A stretch of 51,129 nucleotides of DNA from Bacteroidota bacterium (GTDB taxonomy: Bacteria; Bacteroidota; Bacteroidia; Cytophagales; Cyclobacteriaceae): the NCBI GenBank assembly GCA_022571715.1, contig JACZXH010000017.1, positions 1-51,129 of the forward strand, given 5' to 3'. The notes beneath the pieces are model-generated. The model made no database searches. It was not told the origin of the DNA and was given only the letters and a program-made list of their open reading frames with translations. The position numbers and the translations under genes were made by a program. This document shows positions 8,312-16,693 of the stretch, in pieces (position 1 is the first letter of the stretch; each line of letters begins with the position of its first letter).

Positions 8312-9202
8312 TTAATGTTCCCGGCAGGTTACAACCTCAGTTGGGTAATGACCAAACAATTTCCTGAACATTCTGGCAAAGTGGCTCATGTCATAAAAAT
8401 GTAAATCCGCCGCTATAGTTGATGGCCTGATCCCATTTCTGATTAATCTCAGGCTTTCCGCTAGTCTTAGGTGTATTAATAGTTTGATTGGACTGATACC
8501 GTAGATTTTCTTAAATGTGCGAACAAAATGAAATTTGGAAATTCCGCTTTCTAGCGAAATGGTGTCCAGGTCTAAATCTTCGTAGATGCTTTGCCTAATC
8601 AGATCATTCGCGAAGCTTAACTTTTTTATCAATTCAAGTTTTGTTGATACTTTTATTGGCTTTTGATTGTTCATCATTTTTTTCAGTGGCTCATTGGCAA
8701 TGACCATTTCAAAACAGAGCCTCAATAAGAAATCTTCCACATGCCTATCTAAGAATAATCCATTGCGACATAATTCAAACAATCTCCCAATTTGGTTCCC
8801 GCAGGCGAAAGGGTAATCAAAAAAAATGTATCTCCTAAGCGAGTTGTCACCTTTCTCCTTAAACAAACGCTCACTTGAACCATATTGTGATTTGACGTAT
8901 TCAATTATTGATGGACTTAGAAAAGCTGAAAATCCTTTAGATCTTAACTGTTGAGGGCAGCTCCACTCTACTTGTGATCCGGGATTTATGATCATACCCT
9001 CCCCTCTTTTTAGAATTTTTCGTTGTCCATTGACCAAATAGGTTTCAGAACCCTCGTAGCAGTATTTAAATGAATACGAATCTCTTAAATGATAGGTGAC
9101 ACTGCTTTCTTCTGTTGTTTCGGAATAAAATACGTGGTTGCCTGAAGTAAATTGGACTCCTTCCAAATCACTTACCTTGTTAAGTATTTTAATGCCACTC
9201 AT
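8312..9202 (-). CDS. AraC-family transcriptional regulator
   Basis: A 296-aa protein with an N-terminal cupin-like sensor region (residues about 15-110, including EGMIINPGSQVEW) and a C-terminal double helix-turn-helix of the AraC/XylS type. The first helix pair is LDLDTISLESGISKFHFVRTFKKIYGISP; the second is STIAADLHFYDMSHFARMFRKLFGHYPTE, which matches the family signature. The ligand is not evident. It is transcribed away from the lipoprotein gene that starts 61 bp to the right, so that shared gap is the likeliest target. It has no close neighbours on its own strand. Confidence 0.88.
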   Translation of the reverse strand: MSGIKILNKVSDLEGVQFTSGNHVFYSETTEESSVTYHLRDSYSFKYCYEGSETYLVNGQRKILKRGEGMIINPGSQVEWSCPQQLRSKGFSAFLSPSIIEYVKSQYGSSERLFKEKGDNSLRRYIFFDYPFACGNQIGRLFELCRNGLFLDRHVEDFLLRLCFEMVIANEPLKKMMNNQKPIKVSTKLELIKKLSFANDLIRQSIYEDLDLDTISLESGISKFHFVRTFKKIYGISPIKLLIHLRLAESLRLIRNGIRPSTIAADLHFYDMSHFARMFRKLFGHYPTEVVTCREH

Positions 9203-9263
9203 TTCAAACTAAATTAGCAATTATTTACAAAGCCCCTAATGATGTGAACCATATTTTTGCGCT

Positions 9264-10028
9264 ATGTTCTCAGATACACTCACACATATTTTAATTTGCA
9301 GTGTTTCCATTCTTTTCCTCGGATGCAACCACAAACAGGATATTACGGCTAACGAAGTTGTCAGTAATAGCATTATTACAATGGGAGGAATGGAGAATAT
9401 ACTTAATACGAAATCGAAAACTATTACAGGCGTATATTTTGAGCCTGCGTACAATTTAGTTTTAAAATTTAAGCTACAGTATCAAAGGCCGAATTCCCGT
9501 CTAATGGAAGGAAAAATGGATGACGGTACCTTCTTTTATGAGGGGTTTGATGGCGAGACTGCATGGGAATATTACAAAGGTGACACAATGCCAAGAATTA
9601 TGAATGGCGAGGCCTATAAAGCTATAGAGAGAGGTGCTGAGTTTGATGTATCATTCGTGAACTACGAAAATAAGAATAATTCAATAGCATTAATTGGAAT
9701 ACGAAAAATTGGTAACCGTCAAACGTATGAATTGGATTTAATTGAGTCAGGTGGCTGGGTGAAGACATATTTTATTGATACTTCAACATTCCTTGTTGTG
9801 GCTGTAAAGAAAGAGATGCCGGTGCATGCCAAGGGACCGGATATCTCCATTCTCGTAAATTATGCAGAATATAATGAAGTTAATGGTGTGCTTTACCCAT
9901 TTACCATAACTGAGCGTGACATTTCTGACGGGGGAAAAATCCTGAATGCCTTTTTTGTCAATCAGATTGAAGTAAATACGCTTTTAGATCCTAAAATTTT
10001 TGATCATTTATCAGCTACGGACAACTAA
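9264..10028 (+). CDS. Secreted lipoprotein, LolA/outer-membrane lipoprotein-sorting-like
   Basis: A 254-aa protein with a lipoprotein signal: a hydrophobic stretch ending FLGC at residues 18-21, so Cys21 would be acylated. The mature part has the pattern seen in LolA-like beta-sheet proteins of Bacteroidota: an early helix with GGMENILNTKS, then repeated strands including KFKLQYQRPNSRLMEGKMDDG, YEGFDGETAWEY and NGVLYPFTITER. I call the fold by this pattern only; no catalytic motif is visible and the role is unknown. It is divergent from the AraC-family gene and may be controlled by it. The gene is intact, with a stop just before the decayed cysteine synthase-like gene. Confidence 0.75.
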   Translation: MFSDTLTHILICSVSILFLGCNHKQDITANEVVSNSIITMGGMENILNTKSKTITGVYFEPAYNLVLKFKLQYQRPNSRLMEGKMDDGTFFYEGFDGETAWEYYKGDTMPRIMNGEAYKAIERGAEFDVSFVNYENKNNSIALIGIRKIGNRQTYELDLIESGGWVKTYFIDTSTFLVVAVKKEMPVHAKGPDISILVNYAEYNEVNGVLYPFTITERDISDGGKILNAFFVNQIEVNTLLDPKIFDHLSATDN

Positions 10029-10102
10029 CAGTGCACCAAAGAGATGACGATATGATTGAATTTGATCGATCAATGATAAAAATGATGTTGCCAAAGCATC
10101 TT

Positions 10103-10920
10103 TCATCGATACAAATCACCATTGAGATACCTCAATCCTGAATCAATAATAACCGATACAATTTTTTTCCCTGGCCCTATAATTCTTGCACGTTGAATAG
10201 CTGCCCACACATTTGCGCCGGATGTGGTTCCTCCAAATATCCCTTCCAATCTTGTTAGTCTATTTGCGGTTTCGTAAGCATCCTCATCTTTCACGGGGAT
10301 CACCCTCATCTATCAGATCTGTCCTTAATATTGATGGGACAAAAGATAAACCTATACCTTCTAATTTATGCTTTCCAGAAGTATCACGACCTGAAACATT
10401 TCTCACATAGAATGGCTCAACGGCAATACATCTAATAGTTGGAATCTCTTTTTTAAACACTTCAGAATTTCCGGAAAAACATGCACCTCCACCAGCTGCC
10501 ACAATAAATTCGTCAATATCCGATCCTCAATTCTTTTGCTCTAGCGATCATGTCATAAATAACCTTTGCCGATAATATTCCATTATCGCTTTTGAGAACT
10601 TCCAACTCAGCTCCAAATGCGCGCATGGTTTGAAGTTTTTCTTTTGCAAAAGCATCCGATGAAATCAAATAGACCTGGTAACCCTTTTTGGCACAAACCA
10701 TAGCCAGTGAGCTTCCTGTGCTTCCTCCCGTATATTCTACCACCCTGCCCCCTTTTTTTAGCTCACCTCTTCTTTCTGCTGCTTCAATCATTGACAGGGC
10801 CATTCGGTCTTTCATGCTTCCTGTAGGATTCTCTCCTTCATACTTTACATATATTTCGGCACATTTGGGTTCAGACAGCCTCTTTAGTTTAATCAATGGT
10901 GTATTTCCAATTTCATTCAT
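10103..10920 (-). pseudogene. Decayed PLP-dependent cysteine synthase-like gene
   Basis: Three consecutive reading frames together give most of a CysK/CBS-family protein. The first (10513-10920) has the N-terminus with NPTGSMKDR, whose Lys binds PLP, and TGGSTGSSLAMVCAKKG. The second (10284-10502) begins AAGGGACFSG. The third (to 10103) carries DEDAYETANRLTRLEGIFGG. Between the first and second, the frame changes and roughly 35 codons that relatives have are missing: KEL is followed almost directly by GSDIDEF in another frame. A second shift occurs near 10300 after LIDEG. With two frameshifts plus a deletion the gene cannot make an active enzyme. The flavoprotein remnant upstream is decayed too, so a whole operon seems to have died. 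Confidence 0.85.
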
Positions 10921-10953
10921 CTTTATAATTTTATACAGAATTATCAGAACAAT

Positions 10954-11140
10954 TTATTCGACCCATTCAAGTTTTGCCATTCTCAAGTCTTCCTTAAAGT
11001 GTGTATTATCAAACATTGCGGACAGCATTTTATGAGACAATACCCTGGCTGATTCAATTCTTGTCCTCTGTTATGTATTGAGCAGCTGCAGCAAGACCAA
11101 TTGGGCCAGCTCCGATTATTACTATTGGCAATATTTTCAT
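10954..11140 (-). pseudogene. Remnant of a flavoprotein/NAD(P)-binding oxidoreductase
   Basis: An ATG at 11138-11140 opens 28 codons with the Rossmann motif IVIIGAGPIGLAAAAQYI, then stops at 11054. A different frame continues (RIESARVLSHKMLSAMF...MAKLEWVE) to a stop at 10954. This looks like the first few and last few dozen residues of a much larger FAD/NAD(P) oxidoreductase joined by an internal deletion. It lies 34 bp before the start of the broken cysteine synthase-like gene, so the two were probably an operon. The original substrate is unknown. Confidence 0.6.
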
Positions 11141-11285
11141 TAATGTATTTGCTATATTTATAAAAAAATTATACCATACGTGAAGAAGAATTCTGGCCCC
11201 CAATGGCTATAACTGTACTGAATCGTGTAGCTTGTAAATGAATTAATTAAATAATGTAAACCAATAATCACTTTAAACTGATATT

Positions 11286-11831
11286 ATGAAAATTATGAGT
11301 AGAGTATTTATGGCAATGACTGCATTGCTTGTGCTAACAATCACGAATGGAAATTCCATTACTATTGCCTCTGATATAAACCCTTCAGATCCTGTTCAGA
11401 AGAGTCCGCGTCAAGAAGCAACCGGAGAAATTGATGGTGTATCAATCACGGTTGATTACGGATCACCGTACGTTAAGGGCAGAACCATCTGGGGTGGCCT
11501 TGAAAAATATGGAGAAGTTTGGCGTGCGGGTGCAAATAAAGCTACGTCCGTTGAATTCAGTAAAGATGTTAAAATCAATGGTAAAGAGTTAGCCGCCGGA
11601 AAATATGCCCTGTTTATAATTCCTAATGAAAAGGATGATTGGGTGGTAATTTTCAATGAAGGCTGGGATGCCTCGGGTACCCAGTATTCTGAGGACAAGG
11701 ATGTATTACGAATCTCAGTAAAACCCAAGTGGTCTGATGAAGTCGTGGAGAGCCTTACTTACAGTGTAGACAAGACATTGAATTTTGCCTGGGAAAAAGC
11801 AGCCATTAATCTAACCGTTGAGTCTGAATAA
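11286..11831 (+). CDS. DUF2911 domain secreted protein
   Basis: A 181-aa protein with an N-terminal signal peptide (VFMAMTALLVLTITNG) and a full DUF2911 domain. The family hallmarks are VDYGSPYVKGRTIWGGLEKYGEVWRAGANK and AAGKYALFIIPNEKDDWVVIFN, followed by the late SVDKTLNFAWEKAAINL segment. DUF2911 proteins are frequent in Bacteroidota and their function is not established. The next ATG in frame, at codon 5, would also keep the signal. A strong hairpin follows the stop, so this is probably a single-gene transcript. Confidence 0.9.
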   Translation: MKIMSRVFMAMTALLVLTITNGNSITIASDINPSDPVQKSPRQEATGEIDGVSITVDYGSPYVKGRTIWGGLEKYGEVWRAGANKATSVEFSKDVKINGKELAAGKYALFIIPNEKDDWVVIFNEGWDASGTQYSEDKDVLRISVKPKWSDEVVESLTYSVDKTLNFAWEKAAINLTVESE

Positions 11832-11851
11832 AAGTATTCATAAGAATTTTG

Positions 11852-11882
11852 AAATCCCGGTTGATTGATTCAGCCGGGATTT
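11852..11882 (+). terminator. Hairpin terminator after the DUF2911 gene
   Basis: AAATCCCGGTTG pairs with CAGCCGGGATTT around a 7-nt loop (12 bp, one G-U). It starts 21 nt after the stop codon. The downstream T-run is short, so termination efficiency is uncertain. Confidence 0.7.
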
Positions 11883-11980
11883 ATTGTACTTGATTAGGCA
11901 CCACCTGCCCAAAGCGGTCTTGACCTCCAATGCTTCACTCAGTTCTCCTCTCCGGCGGCCAAAGCTGCGACGGCTCGTTG

Positions 11981-11994
11981 GCAGGCATAACGCA
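11981..11994. repeat. REP-like element, copy 2 (14-bp exact core)
   Basis: GCAGGCATAACGCA is identical to 2593-2606 and sits at the end of a similar GC-rich stretch (about 11950-11980) in an intergenic gap. It lies immediately upstream of the metallo-beta-lactamase-fold gene. Confidence 0.45.
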
Positions 11995-12037
11995 AATCAT
12001 ATAAAAAATGGTCCTTAATTTTGCTAATTTTCAAACT

Positions 12038-12802
12038 ATGCCCGTGAAATCCATAATCTTTCTTGTTATTGTGATGCATATTGGATCGCTGACAAACGCC
12101 CAGACAGTTAGGATTGAATATATTGCACATGCGTCGTTTAAACTATCGTATCATGAGAAGAGTCTTTTGATAGATCCCTTTGCTGATACCATTTGGATTG
12201 GCTATAAATTTCCCAAAAATATTACAGCAGATGCAGTTCTGATCACACACCCACATTATGACCACGATGGAGGTAGGTTCAGGGGTATTGAACCATATTG
12301 GGAGGATCAGCTTCAAATAATTGAAGAAGCAGGTACTTATACTATTGGTGAATTTAAAATCACTGGTTTGAAAGGCAAACATTCCGATCCATATGGAAAA
12401 GAGTTCGGACAGAAGAATATCATCTGGCTAATTGAAGTGGCGGGCTTGAAACTGGTACATCTTGGAGACAACGGACCACTAACTCTGACGAATTATAACG
12501 CTATCGGAACACCTGATATACTATTTGTCCCTATCGATAGTGATTTTCATATCTTAAAAGCGGATGAATTGGAAGTGGTATTGAACATGCTAAATCCGAA
12601 AATAATCGTACCTATGCATTACAGACTCCCCGACCTTGAAAAAGAGGGATTTCCCAAAGGCGGACTTGGCGAAATCGACCCGTATTTGGACGGTAAAGAC
12701 GTTAGTAAGCTTAAAGGAAATTCAGAATTATTCGGGAAAACTAATTTGCCTGATGATCAACAAATCATCGTTTTTCAACATTCCATAGATGTAAAGAAGT
12801 AG
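12038..12802 (+). CDS. Secreted metallo-beta-lactamase-fold hydrolase, UlaG/UPF0173-like
   Basis: A metal-dependent hydrolase of about 254 aa. The start at 12038 is chosen because it gives a clean signal peptide (PVKSIIFLVIVMHIGSLTNAQ); the ATG at 12008 would add ten non-hydrophobic residues. The core begins VRIEYIAHASFKLSYHEKSLLIDPF. It carries the metal motif THPHYDHDGG (HxHxDH), then KGKHSDPYGKEFGQKN, HLGDNG for the later His/Asp ligands, and IVPMHYRLPD for the last His. This order is that of the UPF0173/UlaG-like branch. The substrate is not evident. Export to the periplasm is inferred from the signal. It stands alone. Confidence 0.85.
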   Translation: MPVKSIIFLVIVMHIGSLTNAQTVRIEYIAHASFKLSYHEKSLLIDPFADTIWIGYKFPKNITADAVLITHPHYDHDGGRFRGIEPYWEDQLQIIEEAGTYTIGEFKITGLKGKHSDPYGKEFGQKNIIWLIEVAGLKLVHLGDNGPLTLTNYNAIGTPDILFVPIDSDFHILKADELEVVLNMLNPKIIVPMHYRLPDLEKEGFPKGGLGEIDPYLDGKDVSKLKGNSELFGKTNLPDDQQIIVFQHSIDVKK

Positions 12803-12815
12803 ATTTAACATAAAT

Positions 12816-12848
12816 GTTTTGAAATCCTCAATTACCGGATTTTAAAAC
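12816..12848 (+). terminator. Hairpin after the metallo-hydrolase gene
   Basis: GTTTTGAAATCC and GGATTTTAAAAC form a 12-bp stem (one G-U) around a 9-nt loop, 14 nt past the stop codon. It has U-rich arms but no long T-tract. Confidence 0.6.
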
Positions 12849-12881
12849 ACGATACACCAGCAGTAAAAAAATATTTGCTTT

Positions 12882-13013
12882 TCACGAATACGGATGGCCA
12901 TATCTTATCATATTCTGCAATGTGTTTAGGACGGCCTTAACCTCCTGGGCTTGCAGCGACCTGAAAAATAAGAACGATAAGCACAAAATCAGGAACCTGG
13001 TCATGACTTTCAT
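12882..13013 (-). pseudogene. 43-aa secreted peptide ORF, probable 5' remnant of a secreted protein gene
   Basis: The ORF opens with a strong signal peptide (TRFLILCLSFLFFRSLQAQ) and stops 20 residues later. Signal peptides of this quality rarely arise by chance, so it is either the surviving 5' end of a deleted secreted-protein gene or a small exported peptide. The remaining gap (about 13020-13270) is AT-rich with no other signal. Confidence 0.35.
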
Positions 13014-13271
13014 AACATAAGGGTTAATTCATGAAGTTATTTCAAGGTAATTTAGTAAGATAATGGGAGGATTCAAGTTATAATCAGGGCACTAAATTTT
13101 AATTTATTGTTTCTATAACTTCATACAACTATTTGAAAAAAAGCTATTTATGATAGATAACTTAAACAAAAAATTCAAAAGAAGATCGTACATGTTTTGA
13201 TATATATTTAGCATACGTATTCAAAAGGGCAAAAGGTGTGTTTGCCCTTTGAGCAGAATGGCTCAGGTATA

Positions 13272-13943
13272 TCACAATAAAGAGCCTCCATTCAAATTTG
13301 TTGTCAGAATTTCAGACATATAATCAAAGAATGGACGCATTTGCTGGAAGGCATTGGAAACAATATGTGGAAAATCATTGCTAACAACCTCTTTAGCAGT
13401 GAAATCATGTCTCAGCGTCAATTGTTTATATCGCAGAAGATCAATGCTGGGATGATCTTTATCAAATCCTCTTGGTGCAGTTTTAAGTTGTGATCCATTA
13501 AGTTGTCCAAAAAAATGCCTGAATTTCCTGGATTTAAGAATAGCCCGCAGCTCATCCGAGTCCTGCGCGATTTGTCTTCTGATATGAAGTAAATCCTCTT
13601 TATTCGGTCCAAAAAAACCGCCCATGACAAACGAACCTTTTGGTCCGATTTGATAGTAGTAACCACCCCTGTTTTCGGCACCTGCGCGTCTCATTCCACC
13701 TCCCCAATTTGTTTTATAAGGTGTTTTGTCATTGCCAAAGCGAACATCACGGTAGATACGAAATAAACTTTTCTTTGCTGATGAAGTTTCGATAAAATCA
13801 TGGTTACTCATTTCAGCCAGCAATCTTTCAGCGAAATTTAACATTTCCTCATACGATTTTTCATATAGCACCTTGTTGTCCTGAAACCATATGCGGTTGT
13901 TGTTTTTGTCTAGCTTTCTTAAAAATTCCAGGGTCCTTTTCAT
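13272..13943 (-). CDS. DUF2461 domain protein
   Basis: A 223-aa protein covering the complete DUF2461/TIGR02453 family. The N-terminus starts FLRKLDKNNNRIWFQDNK. The most conserved motif, SLFRIYRDVRFGNDKTPYKTN, is intact, followed by GGYYYQIGPKGSFVMGGFFGP, LLHIRRQIAQD and the C-terminal FDKDHPSIDLLRYKQL. No signal peptide is present, so it is cytoplasmic. The family's biochemical function is not known. It follows the duplicated secreted protein by 13 bp on the same strand and is probably co-transcribed with it. Confidence 0.9.
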   Translation of the reverse strand: MKRTLEFLRKLDKNNNRIWFQDNKVLYEKSYEEMLNFAERLLAEMSNHDFIETSSAKKSLFRIYRDVRFGNDKTPYKTNWGGGMRRAGAENRGGYYYQIGPKGSFVMGGFFGPNKEDLLHIRRQIAQDSDELRAILKSRKFRHFFGQLNGSQLKTAPRGFDKDHPSIDLLRYKQLTLRHDFTAKEVVSNDFPHIVSNAFQQMRPFFDYMSEILTTNLNGGSLL

Positions 13944-13956
13944 TAGTCTTTAATAA

Positions 13957-15213
13957 TTAGCGTCTACGAGCATTAATAAGGACATCAATATTATCGGGCC
14001 TGTCATTGACATACCGTAGTCTAACATTTCCGTCATCATTTAAATCAATTGTAGCGGGAATTGAATTTATTGTAAGATACCAGCCTGGAGGAAGAACCAC
14101 AGTATTCCGATTTCGGCCAAAACTCCGATCCCAAATTAGCTCGTTCCTGTAGAGGAGGTATCTTTTGGGATCTGTGTAGGTTTCTTCAATCCTTAATCTC
14201 ACTGATTGTCCTTCTCTAACCGGATCAAACCAAATAACGACAACCTCCGTATCTGGCGTTGGCTCATGTCCAATCTCAATTCCTTTTTCAGAGATTTCTA
14301 TGCCCTTGAGTGTCTCAACCTTTAGCTTTTCACCCGTGTCAAGAATGATTGCTGATGGATTGGAAGCTTTACTGCCCTTTCGAACCACATTTATGTATTT
14401 ATCGATGCCAGGTCGGGACTCGGTATAATCATGATACAATCTAAATGAATTTGTTTCCGGAGGCTGAAGAAAATAGACAATATCGCGATTCTGGAAAGAT
14501 CGTTCATTAAGCTTATAATCAACACGCGCGTGGGACTTGTCTCTTCCAGAGAGAACTGATTTATAGTCAGTCCATGGCAAGGTGCTATTTTCAGAGGACG
14601 TACCTTCTTTTTCAGGAAGCAAACGGGCAACTAATTTATATTGTATTGGTTGCGAACCTCTATTCATGAAGCTGGCTTTTATTTTACCACCATCAACTAA
14701 CTCAACTTGAGAGGGGTAATTGCAGCCGATAAGCTCATATCCCGTTGGAAAAATGACAGAGTTTCGTTTAATGCCAAGAGATCGATCAAAGATAATTTTA
14801 TCACCGTCAACATAGTAACTATTGGAGTCCTTATAAGTTTTGTCAATTAAAATACGAGCCTGACCTCCATCGGGTATTGGTCTGGCAAGATGAACCATGA
14901 GGAATTCTGTATCCAAATCAGCGTTTCGAAGTCCATTTGTCCTCGCTTGGGCTCCATCCACAATTACCCATTTCAATTCCTTGCCACTCATGCGGTCAAA
15001 CACCTGGTTAATAAGATGCTCACTCCCTTTTCGCAGCGTATTGAAATAGTATTTCGCTCCGGATTGGGTAGCGCTTACAAAATAGTATATCCTGAATCTA
15101 TTGGATTCAGGTTCCAGTAATTCATAGCGTGTATAGCTATCTACTTGGGTTTGCTGGCATTGAACCCTTGCGCTAATCAGTAGCACGAGTACAAGTAAAA
15201 TGGAAGTTTTCAT
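13957..15213 (-). CDS. Secreted protein of unknown function with an internal tandem duplication
   Basis: I place the start at 15213 because it gives a signal peptide (KTSILLVLVLLISARVQCQQ); an upstream in-frame start would add 43 residues. The mature protein (about 400 aa) consists of two similar halves. Both open with a Tyr/Phe-rich strand (SNRFRIYYFVSATQSGAKYY and TNSFRLYHDYTESRPGIDKY) and the block NTLRKGSE or NVVRKGSK. Both then have ARILIDKTYKDSNSYYV or VRLRIEETYTDPKRYLL, then IIFDRSLGIKRNSVIFPTGY or LIWDRSFGRNRNTVVLPPGW, and a closing D-G-G/D-G-N segment. I recognise no named family. The all-beta pattern suggests two Ig-like or sandwich domains acting at the cell envelope. It is probably in an operon with the DUF2461 gene. 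Confidence 0.8.
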   Translation of the reverse strand: MKTSILLVLVLLISARVQCQQTQVDSYTRYELLEPESNRFRIYYFVSATQSGAKYYFNTLRKGSEHLINQVFDRMSGKELKWVIVDGAQARTNGLRNADLDTEFLMVHLARPIPDGGQARILIDKTYKDSNSYYVDGDKIIFDRSLGIKRNSVIFPTGYELIGCNYPSQVELVDGGKIKASFMNRGSQPIQYKLVARLLPEKEGTSSENSTLPWTDYKSVLSGRDKSHARVDYKLNERSFQNRDIVYFLQPPETNSFRLYHDYTESRPGIDKYINVVRKGSKASNPSAIILDTGEKLKVETLKGIEISEKGIEIGHEPTPDTEVVVIWFDPVREGQSVRLRIEETYTDPKRYLLYRNELIWDRSFGRNRNTVVLPPGWYLTINSIPATIDLNDDGNVRLRYVNDRPDNIDVLINARRR

Positions 15214-15342
15214 GGCAGGATTCCTGGTGACTAAAGAAACTTGAATATAAGAAATTATGCTGTTAGTTGAGGATTTGAAGCACAAAGCAATCAATACAAC
15301 CAAATTTGGAAATACCCAATAAAATAGCTGAATTCCAACCAA

Positions 15343-15477
15343 TTAATAATTAAAATTTTTGACGGCACCTAGCTGTTTGAAGAATTTCACATTGCGATCA
15401 AGCCAAACTGCCGTCAGGGTTATGCTAGTTAGAATCACCAGAACGGTAATATCACTATAAATAAACTCCAAATTCAT
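15343..15477 (-). pseudogene. 5' remnant of a membrane protein, possibly DUF819-like
   Basis: A 44-codon ORF starts 10 bp after the stop of the hydroxyacid dehydrogenase gene. It has one membrane helix (DITVLVILTSITLTAVWL) followed by DRNVKFFKQLGAV and a stop. The helix plus the W-x-D...KxFKxLG pattern recalls the first helix of DUF819-type permeases, which are over 400 aa, but this assignment is tentative. It is probably what is left after a deletion removed the rest of the transporter gene. Confidence 0.4.
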
Positions 15478-15487
15478 ACTTGATAGA

Positions 15488-16540
15488 TTAAAACATTTGA
15501 TCAGCATTGAAAATGTTAACCAGAGGTTCCCCTTCTAAATAATTCTTAATGTTAGCACAGAATATATTGGTTATTAATGTGTTCTCACGATCACTTGTAC
15601 CGGCAGAGTGAGGACTTACAATGACATTATCCATCATCCACAATGGGCTGGATTCTGGCAAAGGTTCAACTTCAAATACATCCAGTCCTGCCCCACCTAA
15701 ATGCCCGGATTGCAGTGCCTTAATTAAAGCAGGTTCATTTATGACGACCCCTCTTCCAATGTTGATCAGGATAGCACCTTTTGGCAACATGTTGAACTGC
15801 TCCTCTCCTATCATTTTTTCGGTCTCAGAGGTATGAGGAGTGATGATCACCAGATATTCTGATCTGGGGAGTATCATATTTATATCATCTTTTGAGAAAA
15901 GTTCATCTACATGTAAAGAAGACGGATCGATGCCCTCTTCATCTCTTTTTAACCCTAATACGTTCATCCCAAGACATTTCGATAACCTGGCCACTTCTAA
16001 CCCCACTTTTCCCATTCCAATGATCCCGATTGTTCTATTTCTAAGATCTGTTCAGGCAAATTGCTCCCAATGCCTGTTTTTTTGACTTTTGATCATGGGC
16101 AGTAATTTTTTATTGAATGCCAGCATCACCATCAGGCAAAACTCAGCTAATGGCTGGGCGTGTACGCCTTTGGCAGAAGTGAAAATCGTATGTGACATTC
16201 TTACATTGTACTTCATTCGACTGATAATCTGTCCTATTCCCGAACTGGTTGTTTGAATCCATTTAACATTTGGAGCCAACTCAGGTAAGTCCTTGTAGTG
16301 AGTCCTGTCAAAATCAAACAGTATATCAGCTATTTTCAGGAGGGACTTCCATTGCTTTTCCTGTTTGCCTGATCTATGAAAGGGACCACCAATATGATCA
16401 GCCGGGAATCGCTGTGGTGCAATTAGGGTAGGTTCATATAGTACATTAATTCTCGGATTAACATTTCGAATTTTTTCAACATGATGGGGTTCAAGGTAAC
16501 TTGCGATTAGGAGATTGTATGTCCTTTTGGTTTCTTCCAT
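15488..16540 (-). pseudogene. D-isomer-specific 2-hydroxyacid dehydrogenase with one in-frame TGA
   Basis: The 351-codon frame gives a complete D-2-hydroxyacid dehydrogenase apart from one TGA at 16052-16054 (codon 163), between HWEQFA and TDLRNRTIGIIGMGKVG. The reading frame is the same on both sides. The N-terminal substrate domain (IQTTSSGIGQII, SAKGVHAQPLAEFCL) is present. The NAD-binding Rossmann loop GIIGMGKVGLEVA and the catalytic Arg (INIGRGVV), Glu (EVEPLP) and His (SPHSAG) are all conserved. A C-to-T change in a CGA Arg codon would explain the stop. The rest shows no decay, so the mutation is recent, suppressed, or a sequence error. A membrane-protein stub follows 10 bp downstream. 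Confidence 0.85.
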
Positions 16541-16693
16541 CCTACTAATTCCTGCTCAAGTCATCTGTGCATCAACCCCCTGACTGACCAACAGGCATTT
16601 CCAATCTACACAAAAATCACCCCCAATCAAATAAAGGGCCTTACATGGTATTCATAAATAAGTAACTTTATATTCAGATAACGTTGAACCGCT

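Noticed and set aside
11939-12130. 63-codon minus-strand ORF
   Set aside because: Runs through the REP-like repeat and antisense to the signal peptide of the metallo-hydrolase gene.
16052-16054. In-frame TGA as selenocysteine in the hydroxyacid dehydrogenase
   Set aside because: No selenoprotein is known in this family at that position and relatives have no Cys there to my knowledge; I saw no obvious hairpin right after it.
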